Below are positions 44,102-58,481 of a stretch of DNA of 64,000 nucleotides, piece after piece. This DNA comes from an uncultured Pelagibacteraceae bacterium (GTDB taxonomy: Bacteria > Pseudomonadota > Alphaproteobacteria > Pelagibacterales > Pelagibacteraceae): contig CACBLI010000003.1 of assembly GCA_902540235.1 (NCBI GenBank), forward strand, positions 1-64,000, in the 5' to 3' direction. The translations under genes were made by a program, and so were the position numbers. The notes beneath the pieces were generated by a model, which was not told where the DNA came from, did not search any database, and saw nothing but the letters and a program-made list of their open reading frames with translations. Numbering within the stretch: position 1 is the stretch's first letter; every line of letters starts with the position of its first letter.

Positions 44102-44356
44102 ATGGCTACAAAAAAAGCTGGTGGATCATCAAGGAATGGTAGAGATAGTGCCGGCAGAAGACTTGGTGTAAAAAAATATGGTGGTCAAAACGTCATTCCC
44201 GGCAACATAATTGTAAGACAAAGAGGTACTAAAATATTTCCAGGAAAAAATGTGGGTATGGGAAAAGATCACTCAATTTTTTCAGTAATAAAAGGTAAAG
44301 TTGTTTTTAAAAAAACAAAATCCGATAGAACTTTTGTTTCAGTAAAACCCAATTAA
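44102..44356 (+). CDS. rpmA: 50S ribosomal protein L27
   Basis: An 84-residue L27, complete. [20 protein letters not shown] is the typical N-terminus reaching the peptidyl transferase centre, followed by [20 protein letters not shown]. No cleavable N-terminal extension, such as that of Firmicutes, is present. Preceded by AAAGGAAT; 12 bp after rplU. Confidence 0.97.
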   Translation: MATKKAGGSSRNGRDSAGRRLGVKKYGGQNVIPGNIIVRQRGTKIFPGKNVGMGKDHSIFSVIKGKVVFKKTKSDRTFVSVKPN

Positions 44357-44374
44357 TATTACAACTCAAAATAG

Positions 44375-46462
<2,088 letters not shown>

Positions 46463-46463
<1 letters not shown>

Positions 46464-47713
46464 TGAAAAAGCTACTAACTAATATCGGAAAAAAATCAAA
46501 AAAAGCATTTAATAAAAGGTTAAGTACAAAAAAAAAAGACAAAGTTTTGAAAGATTATCGTCTTCTAATCATAAAAAATAAAAAATTGATAATTAATGAA
46601 AATAAAAAAGATGTTAAGAATGCCTATAAAAAAGGTATTAAAGATAATTTAATCCAAAGATTGATATTAAATGATAAAAAAATAATTGCGATAACCAATT
46701 CTATAAGAAAAATTATTAGTTTAAAGGATCCTACAAATGTTGTTTTAGAAAAATGGAAAAGACCTAATGGTTTGGTAATATCAAAAATATCTATACCTAT
46801 TGGTGTAATTGGTGTCATATACGAAAGTAGACCTAATGTTACAGCAGATGTTGCATCATTATGTTTTAAGTCTGGGAATGCTGTAATTTTAAAAGGTGGA
46901 TCTGAAGCATATTATTCTAATCTTATTCTGACAAAATTCTTTAGAAAATCACTAAGGAAAAATAACGTCGATGAAAATTTTATTCAGTTTTTAACACTAA
47001 AAAAAAGAAGTGTTGTTGATTTTCTTCTACAAAAAATGAGTAAATTTATTGATGTAATAATTCCAAGAGGTGGGAAAGGTTTAGTTAAAAAAGTACAGGA
47101 TTTATCATCTGTTCCAACAATTGGTCATTTAGAAGGTATTTGTCATTCTTATGTAGATAAAAATGCAAATCCAAAAATTGCAAATAAAATAGTTCAAAAT
47201 GCTAAAATGAGGAATACCGCAATATGTGGAGCAACCGAAACAATTCTTTTACATGAAAAAATAATTAAGAAATTTGGAAATAAAATTTTAAAAAATTTAG
47301 AAGAAAATGGATGTAAAATTATTGGCGATAATAAGATTAGAAAACTTTATGATAAAAAGATTCAGAAAGCTTCAATAAAAGATTGGTCAAAAGAATATTT
47401 ATCACCTGCTGTCTCTGTGAAATCAGTAAAAAATATAGATGAAGCTATAGTTCACATTAACAAATATGGAACCATGCATACAGATTGTATTATTACTCAA
47501 AACAAAAAAGCAGCAAAAAAATTTTTAAATGAGGTAAAAAGCTCAATAGCTATGCACAATACTTCAACACAATTTGCAGATGGAGGTGAGTTTGGATTTG
47601 GTGGTGAGGTGGGAATCTCAACTAACACGCTTCCGCCTAGAGGACCAGTTGGACTTAATCAACTTATTTCCTACAAATATCAAGTCACTAGTAAAGGTCA
47701 AATAAGGAAATAA
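46463..47713 (+). CDS. proA: Glutamate-5-semialdehyde dehydrogenase (gamma-glutamyl phosphate reductase)
   Basis: A 416-residue NADPH-dependent reductase of the aldehyde dehydrogenase superfamily, the second step of proline synthesis. The catalytic cysteine is C255 in NTAICGATETILLHE. Other signatures are GVIGVIYESRPNVTADVASL, KGGSEAYYSN and the C-terminal FADGGEFGFGGEVGISTNTL. Complete by length. Confidence 0.96.
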
Positions 47714-47714
47714 T

Positions 47715-48233
47715 TTGAATTTAAAAAAAAAAAAAATTGGAATTTTGGGTGGTTCATTTGATCCTGCACACAAAGGTCATCTAGCTATATCTAAAGAAGC
47801 AGTAAAAAGGTTTAAACTTAAAAAAATTATATGGGCAATTACAAAAAAAAACCCTTTTAAGAAACAAAGTAGAATTAAAGTTTTAGATAGAATTAAATTT
47901 TGTAAAAAATTGATAGGAAAAAATAAATCTATTAAAGTACAGTTTTACGAAGACAGAATTAAATCAAATAAAACTTTTGACTTAATCAATTACCTAACTA
48001 AGAAACAAAAATATGATATCTACTTTATAATGGGTGCAGATAATCTAATTAATTTTCATAAATGGTACAAATGGAAATCAATTTTGCAAAAATGTGATAT
48101 TTTGGTTTTTGACCGCCATGGCTATAAAAAAAAATCTTTAAATTCTATGACATTTAAAAGGTTAAAGAGTAATCTTAAATTTATCGAGTTTAATAAAGTC
48201 AATATTTCATCTTCTCAATTAAGAAAAATTTGA
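47715..48233 (+). CDS. nadD: Nicotinate-nucleotide adenylyltransferase
   Basis: A 172-residue nucleotidyltransferase making deamido-NAD from nicotinate mononucleotide. The ATP site is GGSFDPAHKGHLAI with the (H/T)xGH motif, and IMGADNLINFHKW and ISSSQLRK (the ISSTxIR equivalent) follow. It begins at TTG, one base after the proA stop. It is slightly short, the C-terminus ending right after the nucleotide-binding motif, where many NadD proteins carry about 20 more residues. Confidence 0.93.
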   Translation: MNLKKKKIGILGGSFDPAHKGHLAISKEAVKRFKLKKIIWAITKKNPFKKQSRIKVLDRIKFCKKLIGKNKSIKVQFYEDRIKSNKTFDLINYLTKKQKYDIYFIMGADNLINFHKWYKWKSILQKCDILVFDRHGYKKKSLNSMTFKRLKSNLKFIEFNKVNISSSQLRKI

Positions 48234-48250
48234 TAAAGTTTAAATTTTTA

Positions 48251-48601
48251 ATGGATAAAATATCAGAGCTCAAAAAAATCATTATACAAACCTTAGATAT
48301 CAATAAAGCATTGGATATAGTCAGTATTGATTTAAAACATAAAAGTTCTATGGCTGATTATATGATAATAGCCAGTGGCACCTCATCTAGACATATTCAA
48401 TCTTTGTCCGAGCAAGTTTTAGATAAATTAAAGGATAATGGTATTAAAGATTCAAAAATTGAAGGTAAAGATAGTAATGAATGGAAATTAGTAGATGGTA
48501 TTGATCTAGTAATTCATATTTTTCATCCTGAAAAAAGAAAATTTTATGAGTTAGAAAAAATGTGGGCAGAATTAATCCCAAAAGAAAAATTAATAATATA
48601 A
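48251..48601 (+). CDS. rsfS: Ribosomal silencing factor RsfS
   Basis: A 116-residue RsfS/Iojap protein, which binds L14 and blocks subunit joining when nutrients are short. Signatures are ADYMIIASGTSSRHIQSLSE and EWKLVDGIDLVIHIFHPEKR. The frame is open from a TTG at 48230 that overlaps nadD, but the ATG at 48251 gives the usual length and start. Downstream neighbours normally include rlmH; here ctpA follows immediately with one shared base. Confidence 0.92.
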   Translation: MDKISELKKIIIQTLDINKALDIVSIDLKHKSSMADYMIIASGTSSRHIQSLSEQVLDKLKDNGIKDSKIEGKDSNEWKLVDGIDLVIHIFHPEKRKFYELEKMWAELIPKEKLII

Positions 48602-49737
48602 TGAAAAAAAAAATTTTTATAATAATCACTCTATTGGATTTATTTTTTTTCCAACTTGTAAATTCATCTGAACAAAACATTTATAAAAAAATTGATTTGT
48701 TTGGTGAAGTTCTTGAAAAAATTAATAAAGAATATGTTGATGAGATTAATCAGTCAGAAAGTATGGACTCTGCTATAAACGGTCTCCTCCAGTCTTTAGA
48801 TCCATATTCTGCTTATATGTCACCTGAAGTTTTTAATGAAATGCAAACTGAAACAAGTGGAAAATTTGGTGGACTTGGTATTGAAGTAAGTATGGAGTCT
48901 GGTGTTGTAAAAGTTATATCACCTATTGACGACACACCAACCTCTAAAGCTGGTATTAAAGCAGGAGACTATATTGTCAAAATAAATGAAATTCAAGTTC
49001 AAGGAAAATCTTTGAGCGAGGCAGTAGATTTAATGAGGGGCCCAGTTGGTTCTGCAATTGAACTAACAATTAGAAGAAGGGGTGAGAGAAAAGCTCTAAC
49101 ATTTAAAATTGTAAGAGAAATAATACAAATCCAATCTGTAAAAGCAGACTTATTAGAAAAAAATATTGGATATATAAGATTAACTTCTTTTAATGAAAAT
49201 AGTGATACCCAAGTAGAAAAACAAATTAAAGAATTAGAAAAAAATAAAAATGTAAAAGGATACATTTTAGATTTAAGAAACAACCCAGGTGGTCTGCTGT
49301 CCCAAGCGATTAAAATTTCTGACTTTTTTTTAAATAATGGGGAAATAGTATCCACAAAAAGTAGAAAAGCCTCTGAAAATAGAAAATGGTTTGCTAAAAA
49401 AGGTGATTTAACAAATGGAAAATTGTTAATTGTATTAATAAATTATGGTTCGGCCTCAGCGTCTGAAATTGTAGCAGGTGCTTTAAAGGATCATAAAAGA
49501 GCAATTCTTTTAGGTGAAAATAGTTTTGGAAAAGGATCAGTGCAATCAATAATACCTTTAAAAAATGATGGGGCTATTAGGTTAACAATAGCTAAATATT
49601 ACCTTCCCTCAGGAAAATCTATCTCAGAAGTAGGTGTTTCTCCAGATATTGAAATTGCAGAGGAAACTGATGAATTCAGAATTAAAACAGAAACAGATAA
49701 TCAATTAAACTACGCTATAAAACTACTCAACGGTTAA
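48601..49737 (+). CDS. ctpA: Carboxy-terminal processing protease CtpA (S41)
   Basis: A 378-residue periplasmic protease with a signal peptide (about 1-20, ending near LVNSSEQ). The PDZ domain (about 85-165) contains GGLGIEVSMESG and AGIKAGDYIVKI. The catalytic dyad is S286 in GSASASEI and K311 in SFGKGSVQS, separated by 25 residues as in known CTPs. The frame extends 13 codons upstream into rsfS, but the ATG at 48601 begins the signal peptide. It probably trims envelope proteins or peptidoglycan hydrolases. Confidence 0.94.
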   Translation: MKKKIFIIITLLDLFFFQLVNSSEQNIYKKIDLFGEVLEKINKEYVDEINQSESMDSAINGLLQSLDPYSAYMSPEVFNEMQTETSGKFGGLGIEVSMESGVVKVISPIDDTPTSKAGIKAGDYIVKINEIQVQGKSLSEAVDLMRGPVGSAIELTIRRRGERKALTFKIVREIIQIQSVKADLLEKNIGYIRLTSFNENSDTQVEKQIKELEKNKNVKGYILDLRNNPGGLLSQAIKISDFFLNNGEIVSTKSRKASENRKWFAKKGDLTNGKLLIVLINYGSASASEIVAGALKDHKRAILLGENSFGKGSVQSIIPLKNDGAIRLTIAKYYLPSGKSISEVGVSPDIEIAEETDEFRIKTETDNQLNYAIKLLNG

Positions 49738-49738
49738 G

Positions 49739-50215
49739 GTGAAAGAAAAATTTAAAAATTTACCTTTAAGAAATGGAGTAGGTATTGTTGTTTTAAATAA
49801 TAAGAACGAAGTTTTTGTAGCAAAAAGAATAGATAATCCTAAAAATTATTGGCAAATGCCTCAAGGTGGAGTTGATGATGGTGAGGATTTTTTAACCGCT
49901 GCTTATAGAGAACTTGAGGAAGAAACAAGTATAAAAAATGTAAAACTCATTAAAGAAATTGATGGCACAATGACATATGAACTCCCTGATCATTTACTGG
50001 GTATAATTTGGAAAGGAAGATATAAAGGTCAAAAACAAAAATGGTTTTTGATGAGATATTTAGGTGATGACAAAGATATAAATATTAAAACAAAAAAACC
50101 TGAATTTTTAGAATGGAAATGGATTGATCTTGATATGATAACAGATGTTGCAGTAGATTTTAAAAGTCACGTATATGAGGAAATTAAAGATAAAGTTAAG
50201 AAAATAATTAATTAA
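49739..50215 (+). CDS. rppH: RNA pyrophosphohydrolase
   Basis: A 158-residue Nudix hydrolase. The box GGVDDGEDFLTAAYREL continues EEETSI and fits Gx5Ex7REUxEExGU with Thr at the final Gly position. RNPKNYWQMPQGG-type NPKNYWQMPQGG and KGQKQKWFLMRYLG are typical of RppH/IalA, which removes pyrophosphate from RNA 5' ends to start mRNA decay. It starts at GTG one base after the ctpA stop and ends the rplU operon, overlapping atpC tail to tail by 8 bp. Confidence 0.93.
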   Translation: MKEKFKNLPLRNGVGIVVLNNKNEVFVAKRIDNPKNYWQMPQGGVDDGEDFLTAAYRELEEETSIKNVKLIKEIDGTMTYELPDHLLGIIWKGRYKGQKQKWFLMRYLGDDKDINIKTKKPEFLEWKWIDLDMITDVAVDFKSHVYEEIKDKVKKIIN

Positions 50216-50599
50216 GCGATTTTAAAACTTCAATTTTTTGATCAATTAAAAATCTCGATTGATCATCAATTTCTTGTTTACTAGCCTCTTCCTCTGCTAC
50301 TTTAATTAGATTCAATAACCTACTTTTTTCTATTTTTTTTAAGTCAAAAATTGAGCTTGTTAATACGGATAAATTGTTGTTCTTAAATTCAAATATTCCA
50401 TCTTCTACATAGAATTTATGCTCTCCGGACTTGGCATGAATAGTTAATATACCTGGTTTTAAAAAAGAAATTATAGAAATATGATCTTTAAGTATTCCCA
50501 TTTCACCCTCAAATGCAGGGACTATTACTTCCGTAACATCTTCTTTCGACAAGAAAGACGTCTCAGGATTGACTATTTCTACTTTAAATTCCTCACTCA

Positions 50600-50600
<1 letters not shown>
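50208..50600 (-). CDS. atpC: ATP synthase F1 epsilon subunit
   Basis: A 130-residue epsilon subunit linking the c-ring to the gamma shaft and restraining ATP hydrolysis. The N-terminal beta-sandwich is clear: VEIVNPETSFLSKEDVTEVI and VPAFEGEMGILKDHISIISF. The C-terminal helical part is short (about 85-130). Its start shares one base with the atpD stop. Last gene of atpHAGDC. Confidence 0.95.
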
Positions 50601-52896
<2,296 letters not shown>

Positions 52897-52902
52897 AAAT
52901 TA

Positions 52903-54438
52903 TTAAGACTTAAAATTTTTCTTTAATTTAATTATTATATCGATTAATTTTTTTTCAGTTTCATCATCTAATTTTCCAGAACTTAAAATTGCTTCTATGA
53001 TTTCAGGTTGATCAGCTTTACAGCTTTCAATTATTTTATTCTCAAAGTCTACAATTTCTTTTAAATCTAGATCATCTAAATAACCTTTTACACCACAAAA
53101 TATTGAAATTACCTGTTCTGCAACTGTCATAGGAGAAAATTGATTTTGTTTTAAAAGCTCTGTTAACTTAGAACCTCTATTCAAAAGTTGCTGTGTTGAA
53201 GCATCTAAATCAGAACCAAATTGTGCAAATGCTGCCATTTCTCTGTATTGGGCTAATTCTAGTTTCATAGATCCAGAAACTTTTTTCATTGCTTTAGTTT
53301 GGGCAGCAGATCCAACCCTTGAAACTGATAAACCAACATTGATTGCAGGCCTAATACCTTGATTAAATAATTCTGTTTCCAAAAATATTTGCCCGTCTGT
53401 AATCGATATTACATTAGTAGGTATATATGCAGAGACATCACCCCCTTGCGTTTCAATAATAGGTAACGCTGTTAGAGACCCGCCGCCATGTTCATCACTT
53501 AACTTAGCAGCCCTTTCAAGTAGTCTACTATGTAAATAGAATACATCACCTGGGTAAGCCTCTCTTCCCGGAGGTCTTCTTAAAATTAATGACATTTGTC
53601 TATAAGCGACAGCTTGTTTTGATAGATCATCATAAATTATTAAGGCATGCATTCCATTATCTCTAAAGTATTCACCCATTGCACAACCTGTATATGGGGC
53701 TAAAAATTGTAGTGGCGCTGAATCTGAAGCTGTTGCAGCAACAATTGTTGTATATTCCATTGCGCCTGCTTCTTCTAAAGTTTTCTGTATTTGTCTAACG
53801 GTTGATCTTTTTTGTCCTATAGCGACATAAATACAATAAAGTTTTTGTTTCTCATCACCAGACTCGTTTATTTTTTTTTGGTTTATAATTGTATCAACAG
53901 CAACAGCCGTTTTTCCTGTTTGTCTATCTCCGATGATTAGTTCACGTTGTCCTCTTCCAATTGGTACTAGACTATCTATTGATTTTAAGCCTGTTTGCAT
54001 TGGCTCACTTACCGATTGTCTTGGTATAATTCCTGGCGCTTTAACTTCTACTCTGCTTTTTTTTACAGATTTATCAAGAGCTCCTTTTCCATCAATAGGA
54101 TTTCCAAGGCCATCGACTACTCTACCCAGTAGCTCTTTTCCAACTGGAGTGTCCACAATACTTCCTGTCCTTTTAACAACATCTCCCTCTTTAATATTTC
54201 GATCGTCACCAAATATCACAACACCTACATTTTCGCTCTCTAAATTCAAAGCCATTCCTTTAGAGCTATCAGAAAATTCAACCATTTCTCCTGCCTGAAC
54301 ATTATCCAAACCATAAATTCTTGCTATTCCATCACCAACAGACAAAACTTGACCTACTTCAGATATTTCTGCTTTTTCACCAAAGTTTTTAATTTGCTCT
54401 TTTAATATTTTTGTTACTTCTGAAGGATTAATTTCCAT
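52903..54438 (-). CDS. atpA: ATP synthase F1 alpha subunit
   Basis: A 511-residue regulatory nucleotide-binding subunit that alternates with beta in the hexamer. The P-loop is [13 protein letters not shown], followed by [34 protein letters not shown] and the arginine-finger region [15 protein letters not shown]-type [14 protein letters not shown]. Complete by length. One base separates it from atpH. Confidence 0.98.
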   Translation of the reverse strand: MEINPSEVTKILKEQIKNFGEKAEISEVGQVLSVGDGIARIYGLDNVQAGEMVEFSDSSKGMALNLESENVGVVIFGDDRNIKEGDVVKRTGSIVDTPVGKELLGRVVDGLGNPIDGKGALDKSVKKSRVEVKAPGIIPRQSVSEPMQTGLKSIDSLVPIGRGQRELIIGDRQTGKTAVAVDTIINQKKINESGDEKQKLYCIYVAIGQKRSTVRQIQKTLEEAGAMEYTTIVAATASDSAPLQFLAPYTGCAMGEYFRDNGMHALIIYDDLSKQAVAYRQMSLILRRPPGREAYPGDVFYLHSRLLERAAKLSDEHGGGSLTALPIIETQGGDVSAYIPTNVISITDGQIFLETELFNQGIRPAINVGLSVSRVGSAAQTKAMKKVSGSMKLELAQYREMAAFAQFGSDLDASTQQLLNRGSKLTELLKQNQFSPMTVAEQVISIFCGVKGYLDDLDLKEIVDFENKIIESCKADQPEIIEAILSSGKLDDETEKKLIDIIIKLKKNFKS

Positions 54439-54439
54439 A

Positions 54440-54997
54440 TTATACCTCTATCATCTTATTTTCTATTTGTTGTAATTTATTTTTTATAGAAGTGTCGATC
54501 ATTGTACTTCCTACTTGCACAATCAAGCCACCAATCAAACTTTGGTCGTACTTATAGTTTAATTTTATTTTTGATTTAAAATTATTTGAAAGTTCTTCAG
54601 TAATTTTGTTAATCTCAGTTTCAGATAGTTGTTTTGCGGAATTAATTTCTGCTTTAATCTCGCCTCTTTTTTCAGAACATATTTCTTCAAAACTTTTAAG
54701 AATTTGTTCTATATAAAAAAATCTTCGCTTTTTAACCAAAAAACATAAAAAATTTTTAAATAAATTTTCTAATTTAAAATTTTCGGATATTTTATTTATA
54801 ATGTTAGTCAAATTATCTTGGCTTACTGTTGGGTCTTTAATAAGTTTATTGAACTCATCATTAATATTAATCAAATTTATTAGTTCAGATGAGTTTTTCT
54901 CAATGTTCTCGAGTAAATCGGACTCACTAGCTAGTTCATATAAAGCTAAAGAATATCTATTAGCTGATGTGTCAGAAAATCCTTTATTACTACTCAA
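54440..54997 (-). CDS. atpH: ATP synthase F1 delta subunit
   Basis: A 185-residue stator subunit (OSCP equivalent) holding F1 to the peripheral stalk. The N-terminal domain begins with the family pattern [14 protein letters not shown], and the C-terminal part carries [20 protein letters not shown] and [12 protein letters not shown]. First gene of the F1 operon, 105 bp from priA, with promoter-like elements in that gap. Confidence 0.94.
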   Translation of the reverse strand: MSSNKGFSDTSANRYSLALYELASESDLLENIEKNSSELINLININDEFNKLIKDPTVSQDNLTNIINKISENFKLENLFKNFLCFLVKKRRFFYIEQILKSFEEICSEKRGEIKAEINSAKQLSETEINKITEELSNNFKSKIKLNYKYDQSLIGGLIVQVGSTMIDTSIKNKLQQIENKMIEV

Positions 54998-55022
54998 TTT
55001 GTTGCCTAAGATTTGATTATTA

Positions 55023-55068
55023 ATTATATAAACACGATTTAATTAGCATATGACCAAATACTGTTCAA
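55023..55068 (-). promoter_or_regulatory. Promoter candidates upstream of atpH
   Basis: In the 105-bp gap between priA and atpH, the minus strand has TTGAAC (55068-55063), a 17-bp spacer and TAATTA (55045-55040). A perfect TATAAT lies closer to the gene (55028-55023) but has no recognisable -35. Either could drive atpHAGDC. No terminator hairpin is visible between the priA stop and these elements. Confidence 0.4.
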
Positions 55069-55102
55069 GCAACACATTCGTCCAAAATGACTTTTTTTTA
55101 GT

Positions 55103-57058
55103 TTAATTGAAGCTAATTGGATCAACATCAACTGAAAGTTTTATTCCTGAGGGAAATTTATAATTATAGATTACTGAAGCTAGAGAATTTTGCAATTTTA
55201 AAGATTTTTGGCCACGTATTAATAATCTAATTCTATATTTCCGTTTAATTTTAAATATAGGAGCACTGACTGGTCCTAAAACTTTACCTTTAATTTTATT
55301 CACGATGAAACTCTTAAAATTTAGAGCTTCTTTTTCTAATTTAATATTATTTTCACCAGTTAAGATTAAAGAAATAAATCTTTGAAAAGGAGGTAGATTA
55401 TTTTTTCTTCTAATTTCTATTTCCTTGTTTAAAAAAACATGAGGGTTATTGCTTGTTATGTCTAAAATCATATTATTATTTGTATTGTAAGTTTGAAAAT
55501 AAACAGTTGAAGAATTACCTGCTCGCCCAGCTCTTCCAGATAATTGATGATATAACTGTAAATTTTTCTCTGCTACTCTTAGATCGTGTCCTTGTGATGA
55601 TAAATCAATATCAACCACAACAATACAATTTAAATTTGGAAAATGGAAACCTTTTGAAATCAATTGGGTGCCAACCAAAATTTCAATTTCATTATTTACG
55701 ATTTTTTCAAGTATATTTCCCGAACTTTTTTTATTCATTGTGTCGCTCGAAAAAATTTCAATTTTTTTTGATGGAAAGTATTTTTTAACTTCTTCAGAAA
55801 TTCTTTCAACACCAGGTCCTGTAAATTTGAAATCACATTTTTTACCTTTTGAACAATCTTTTATCAAAGAAGACTTGAAACCACAGTAGTGACATAAGAG
55901 ATTATTCTTATTTTTGTGGTATACAAGATTAATAGAACAATTTGGGCATGAATAACTGCTTAAACATTTGATACAAAAAACATTAGGTGAAAAGCCTCTT
56001 CGATTTAAAAAAAATAAAACTTGATCTTTTTTTTTTAAATGATGATTAACTTTTTCAATTATATTTTTAGAAAGCCAAGATTGTTTACCTAACTTTACGT
56101 TATTTAAATTAATTATTTCATAGTTAGGCAAAGAAGCGTTTTGATATCGGCGATTCAATTGTGAACAAGTGTATTTCTTTTTTTTTATATTTTCATATGT
56201 TTCAATTGATGGCACTGCTGTAACTAAATTTATTGGTATATTCTCAAACAATGCCCTAGAAATAGCCATATCTCGAGCATTATATATTATTCCCTCATCT
56301 TGTTTATAAGACTGGTCGTGTTCCTCATCAACTATAATTAGTCCTAGCTTCTTAAATGGTAAGAATAATGATGATCTTGCTCCTATAACAACTTTTATTT
56401 TATTATTAATAATCCCATTCCAAATTATTTCTCTATTTTTTTTTGTGATTCCCGAATGCCAAATCGCTGGTGAAAAGCCAAAAAATTCTTGAAATTTTTT
56501 TTCAAATTGGTTCGTTAAACCAATCTCTGGTAGCATTATCAAACCTTGGTATCCCCGTTTTAAAATTTTTTTCAATGCTTCGAAGTACACGATCGTTTTT
56601 CCTGAGCCTGTCACACCCTGTAACACGTGGACATTAAATTTTTGATTATATTTATTTATTTGATTTAATGAGTCCTCTTGTTCTTTTGTTAAATTTAAAG
56701 GGTAATCTTTTATCTTTGAGTCGAAATTTTTATAAAACTTTATATCGAACTTGTGTGCAGTTTGGCCACTCAATAGAGCAAGTTTTAGCGCCATACCTTT
56801 TGGCACAATATTATACTCTGAAAACCAATTTAAAAATTTTACAATATTTTCATTCAGTCTTGGAACATCAAGTTTTTTTATTACTCTTTTAATTTTAAAA
56901 TCTTTATTTTTCTTTTCTTCGAAATTATCCCAAACCACACCTGTTTTTTTTGATTTCCCAAAAGGTACTTCTACAAAGTCTCCAATATTTAATTTTAAAT
57001 CACTTTCATAAGTAAATGGATAATTAAAAATATTTGGTAAAAGAATCGGAAACTTCAT
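55103..57058 (-). CDS. priA: Primosomal protein N' (replication restart helicase PriA)
   Basis: A 651-residue helicase reloading the replisome at stalled forks. The N-terminal DNA-binding domain (about 1-100) is shorter than in E. coli (732 residues overall). Helicase motifs are I LQGVTGSGKT, II VDEEHDQSYKQ and the late LVGTQLISKGFHFPNL and QLSGRAGRAG. Between them lie the zinc-binding cysteines, CIKC, CPNC and CHYC followed by CSKGKKC, all eight being present. 22 bp after lpd, so probably on the suc transcript. Confidence 0.95.
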   Translation of the reverse strand: MKFPILLPNIFNYPFTYESDLKLNIGDFVEVPFGKSKKTGVVWDNFEEKKNKDFKIKRVIKKLDVPRLNENIVKFLNWFSEYNIVPKGMALKLALLSGQTAHKFDIKFYKNFDSKIKDYPLNLTKEQEDSLNQINKYNQKFNVHVLQGVTGSGKTIVYFEALKKILKRGYQGLIMLPEIGLTNQFEKKFQEFFGFSPAIWHSGITKKNREIIWNGIINNKIKVVIGARSSLFLPFKKLGLIIVDEEHDQSYKQDEGIIYNARDMAISRALFENIPINLVTAVPSIETYENIKKKKYTCSQLNRRYQNASLPNYEIINLNNVKLGKQSWLSKNIIEKVNHHLKKKDQVLFFLNRRGFSPNVFCIKCLSSYSCPNCSINLVYHKNKNNLLCHYCGFKSSLIKDCSKGKKCDFKFTGPGVERISEEVKKYFPSKKIEIFSSDTMNKKSSGNILEKIVNNEIEILVGTQLISKGFHFPNLNCIVVVDIDLSSQGHDLRVAEKNLQLYHQLSGRAGRAGNSSTVYFQTYNTNNNMILDITSNNPHVFLNKEIEIRRKNNLPPFQRFISLILTGENNIKLEKEALNFKSFIVNKIKGKVLGPVSAPIFKIKRKYRIRLLIRGQKSLKLQNSLASVIYNYKFPSGIKLSVDVDPISFN

Positions 57059-57080
57059 ATACGAATAATATGAAAAAATT

Positions 57081-58481
57081 TTAAGAGTGTATTGCCCTTT
57101 TATCTACAGATAATGCTGCTTCTTTTACCGCTTCAGAGAAAGTAGGATGTGCATGGCAAGTTCTAGCAATATCCTCTGAGCTAGCACCAAATTCCATTGC
57201 AACACCAATTTCAGCGATCAATTCTCCTGCATGTGGACCAATTAAGTGTGCACCCAATACTTTATCAGTTTTTTCATCTGCTAGAATTTTTACAAATCCC
57301 TCTGCATCATCAATCGCTTTTGCTCTAGAATTAGCCATAAATGAAAATTTACCAATTTTATATTTTATATTTAATTCTTTAAGTTGTTCTTCTGTTTTTC
57401 CAATAGAAGCAACTTCTGGGGTGGTGTAGATTACTCCTGGAATAGTATCGTAATTTACGTGTCCTGATTGACCTGCTATATTTTCTGCAACAGCAATACC
57501 TTCATCTTCTGCTTTATGCGCTAGCATAGGTCCAGCTATTACATCTCCTATCGCATAAATGTTATCTTGATTTGTTTTAAAGTTTTTATCTGTTTTAATT
57601 CTATTTTTTTTATCTAAATCAATATTTACTTTATCTAAATTTAATCCAATTGTATTTGGTTTCCTGCCAACTGAAACTAAAACAACGTCACAGTCAAAAT
57701 CCTTTTTTTTACCCTCTTTATCTGATGTGGAAACTATTGCATTTATGCTATTATTTTTAATTTGTTCTACTTTGTGCTGCAAATGAAAATTTATTTTTTG
57801 TTTTTTAAGAATTTTCATAAACTCCGTTGAAATTTCTTTATCCATACCAGGTGTAATATGATCTAAATACTCAACCACATGAACCTCAGTTCCAAGTCTG
57901 GACCAGACTGATCCCATCTCAAGACCAATATATCCTCCTCCAACTACAACCATTTTTTTTGGAACTTGCTCTAATTTTAATGCACCAGTTGAGGATACAA
58001 TAACTTTTTCATCAAATTTTACGCCTGGCAAAGATACAGGTAAGGAACCTGTTGCAATTATAATTTTATCTGCTTCTACATGTGTTTCTTTATTCTCACT
58101 ATCTTTAATCAGAATTTCATTTTTTGATTTGAAACTTCCAGTACCTTTAAAGTAAGTAACTTTATTTTTTTTAAGTAAAAATTCCACACCTTTGGTCAAA
58201 ACTGTAACCGCTTTATCTTTGCTCTTCATCATTTTTGGTAAATTTAATTTTACCTGTCCAACCTCAATCCCTTTATTTGATAAATCTTTAACTTTATGAA
58301 ATTCTTCAGATAAATTAAGCAAACTCTTAGATGGTATACAGCCTATATTCAAACATGTTCCACCTAATGAACCTCTAGACTCTATACATGCGGTTTTCAG
58401 ACCTAACTGTGCAAGTCTAATTGCACAAACATAACCTCCAGGGCCACCTCCTATAACAACTGCTTGAAATTTTTCTGCCAT
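57081..58481 (-). CDS. lpd: Dihydrolipoyl dehydrogenase (E3)
   Basis: A 466-residue FAD disulfide reductase reoxidising lipoamide for 2-oxoglutarate dehydrogenase and possibly other complexes. The FAD site VIGGGPGGYVCAIRLAQLG, redox pair GGTCLNIGCIPSK, NAD site VVVGGGYIGLEMGSVWSRLG and the C-terminal base in CHAHPTFSEA are intact. It follows sucB with no gap, supporting its use with the OGDH complex. Confidence 0.97.
   Translation of the reverse strand: MAEKFQAVVIGGGPGGYVCAIRLAQLGLKTACIESRGSLGGTCLNIGCIPSKSLLNLSEEFHKVKDLSNKGIEVGQVKLNLPKMMKSKDKAVTVLTKGVEFLLKKNKVTYFKGTGSFKSKNEILIKDSENKETHVEADKIIIATGSLPVSLPGVKFDEKVIVSSTGALKLEQVPKKMVVVGGGYIGLEMGSVWSRLGTEVHVVEYLDHITPGMDKEISTEFMKILKKQKINFHLQHKVEQIKNNSINAIVSTSDKEGKKKDFDCDVVLVSVGRKPNTIGLNLDKVNIDLDKKNRIKTDKNFKTNQDNIYAIGDVIAGPMLAHKAEDEGIAVAENIAGQSGHVNYDTIPGVIYTTPEVASIGKTEEQLKELNIKYKIGKFSFMANSRAKAIDDAEGFVKILADEKTDKVLGAHLIGPHAGELIAEIGVAMEFGASSEDIARTCHAHPTFSEAVKEAALSVDKRAIHS

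Noticed and set aside
55453-55889. Plus-strand open frames within priA
   Set aside because: They overlap the zinc-binding and helicase-core part of priA and show only shadow composition.
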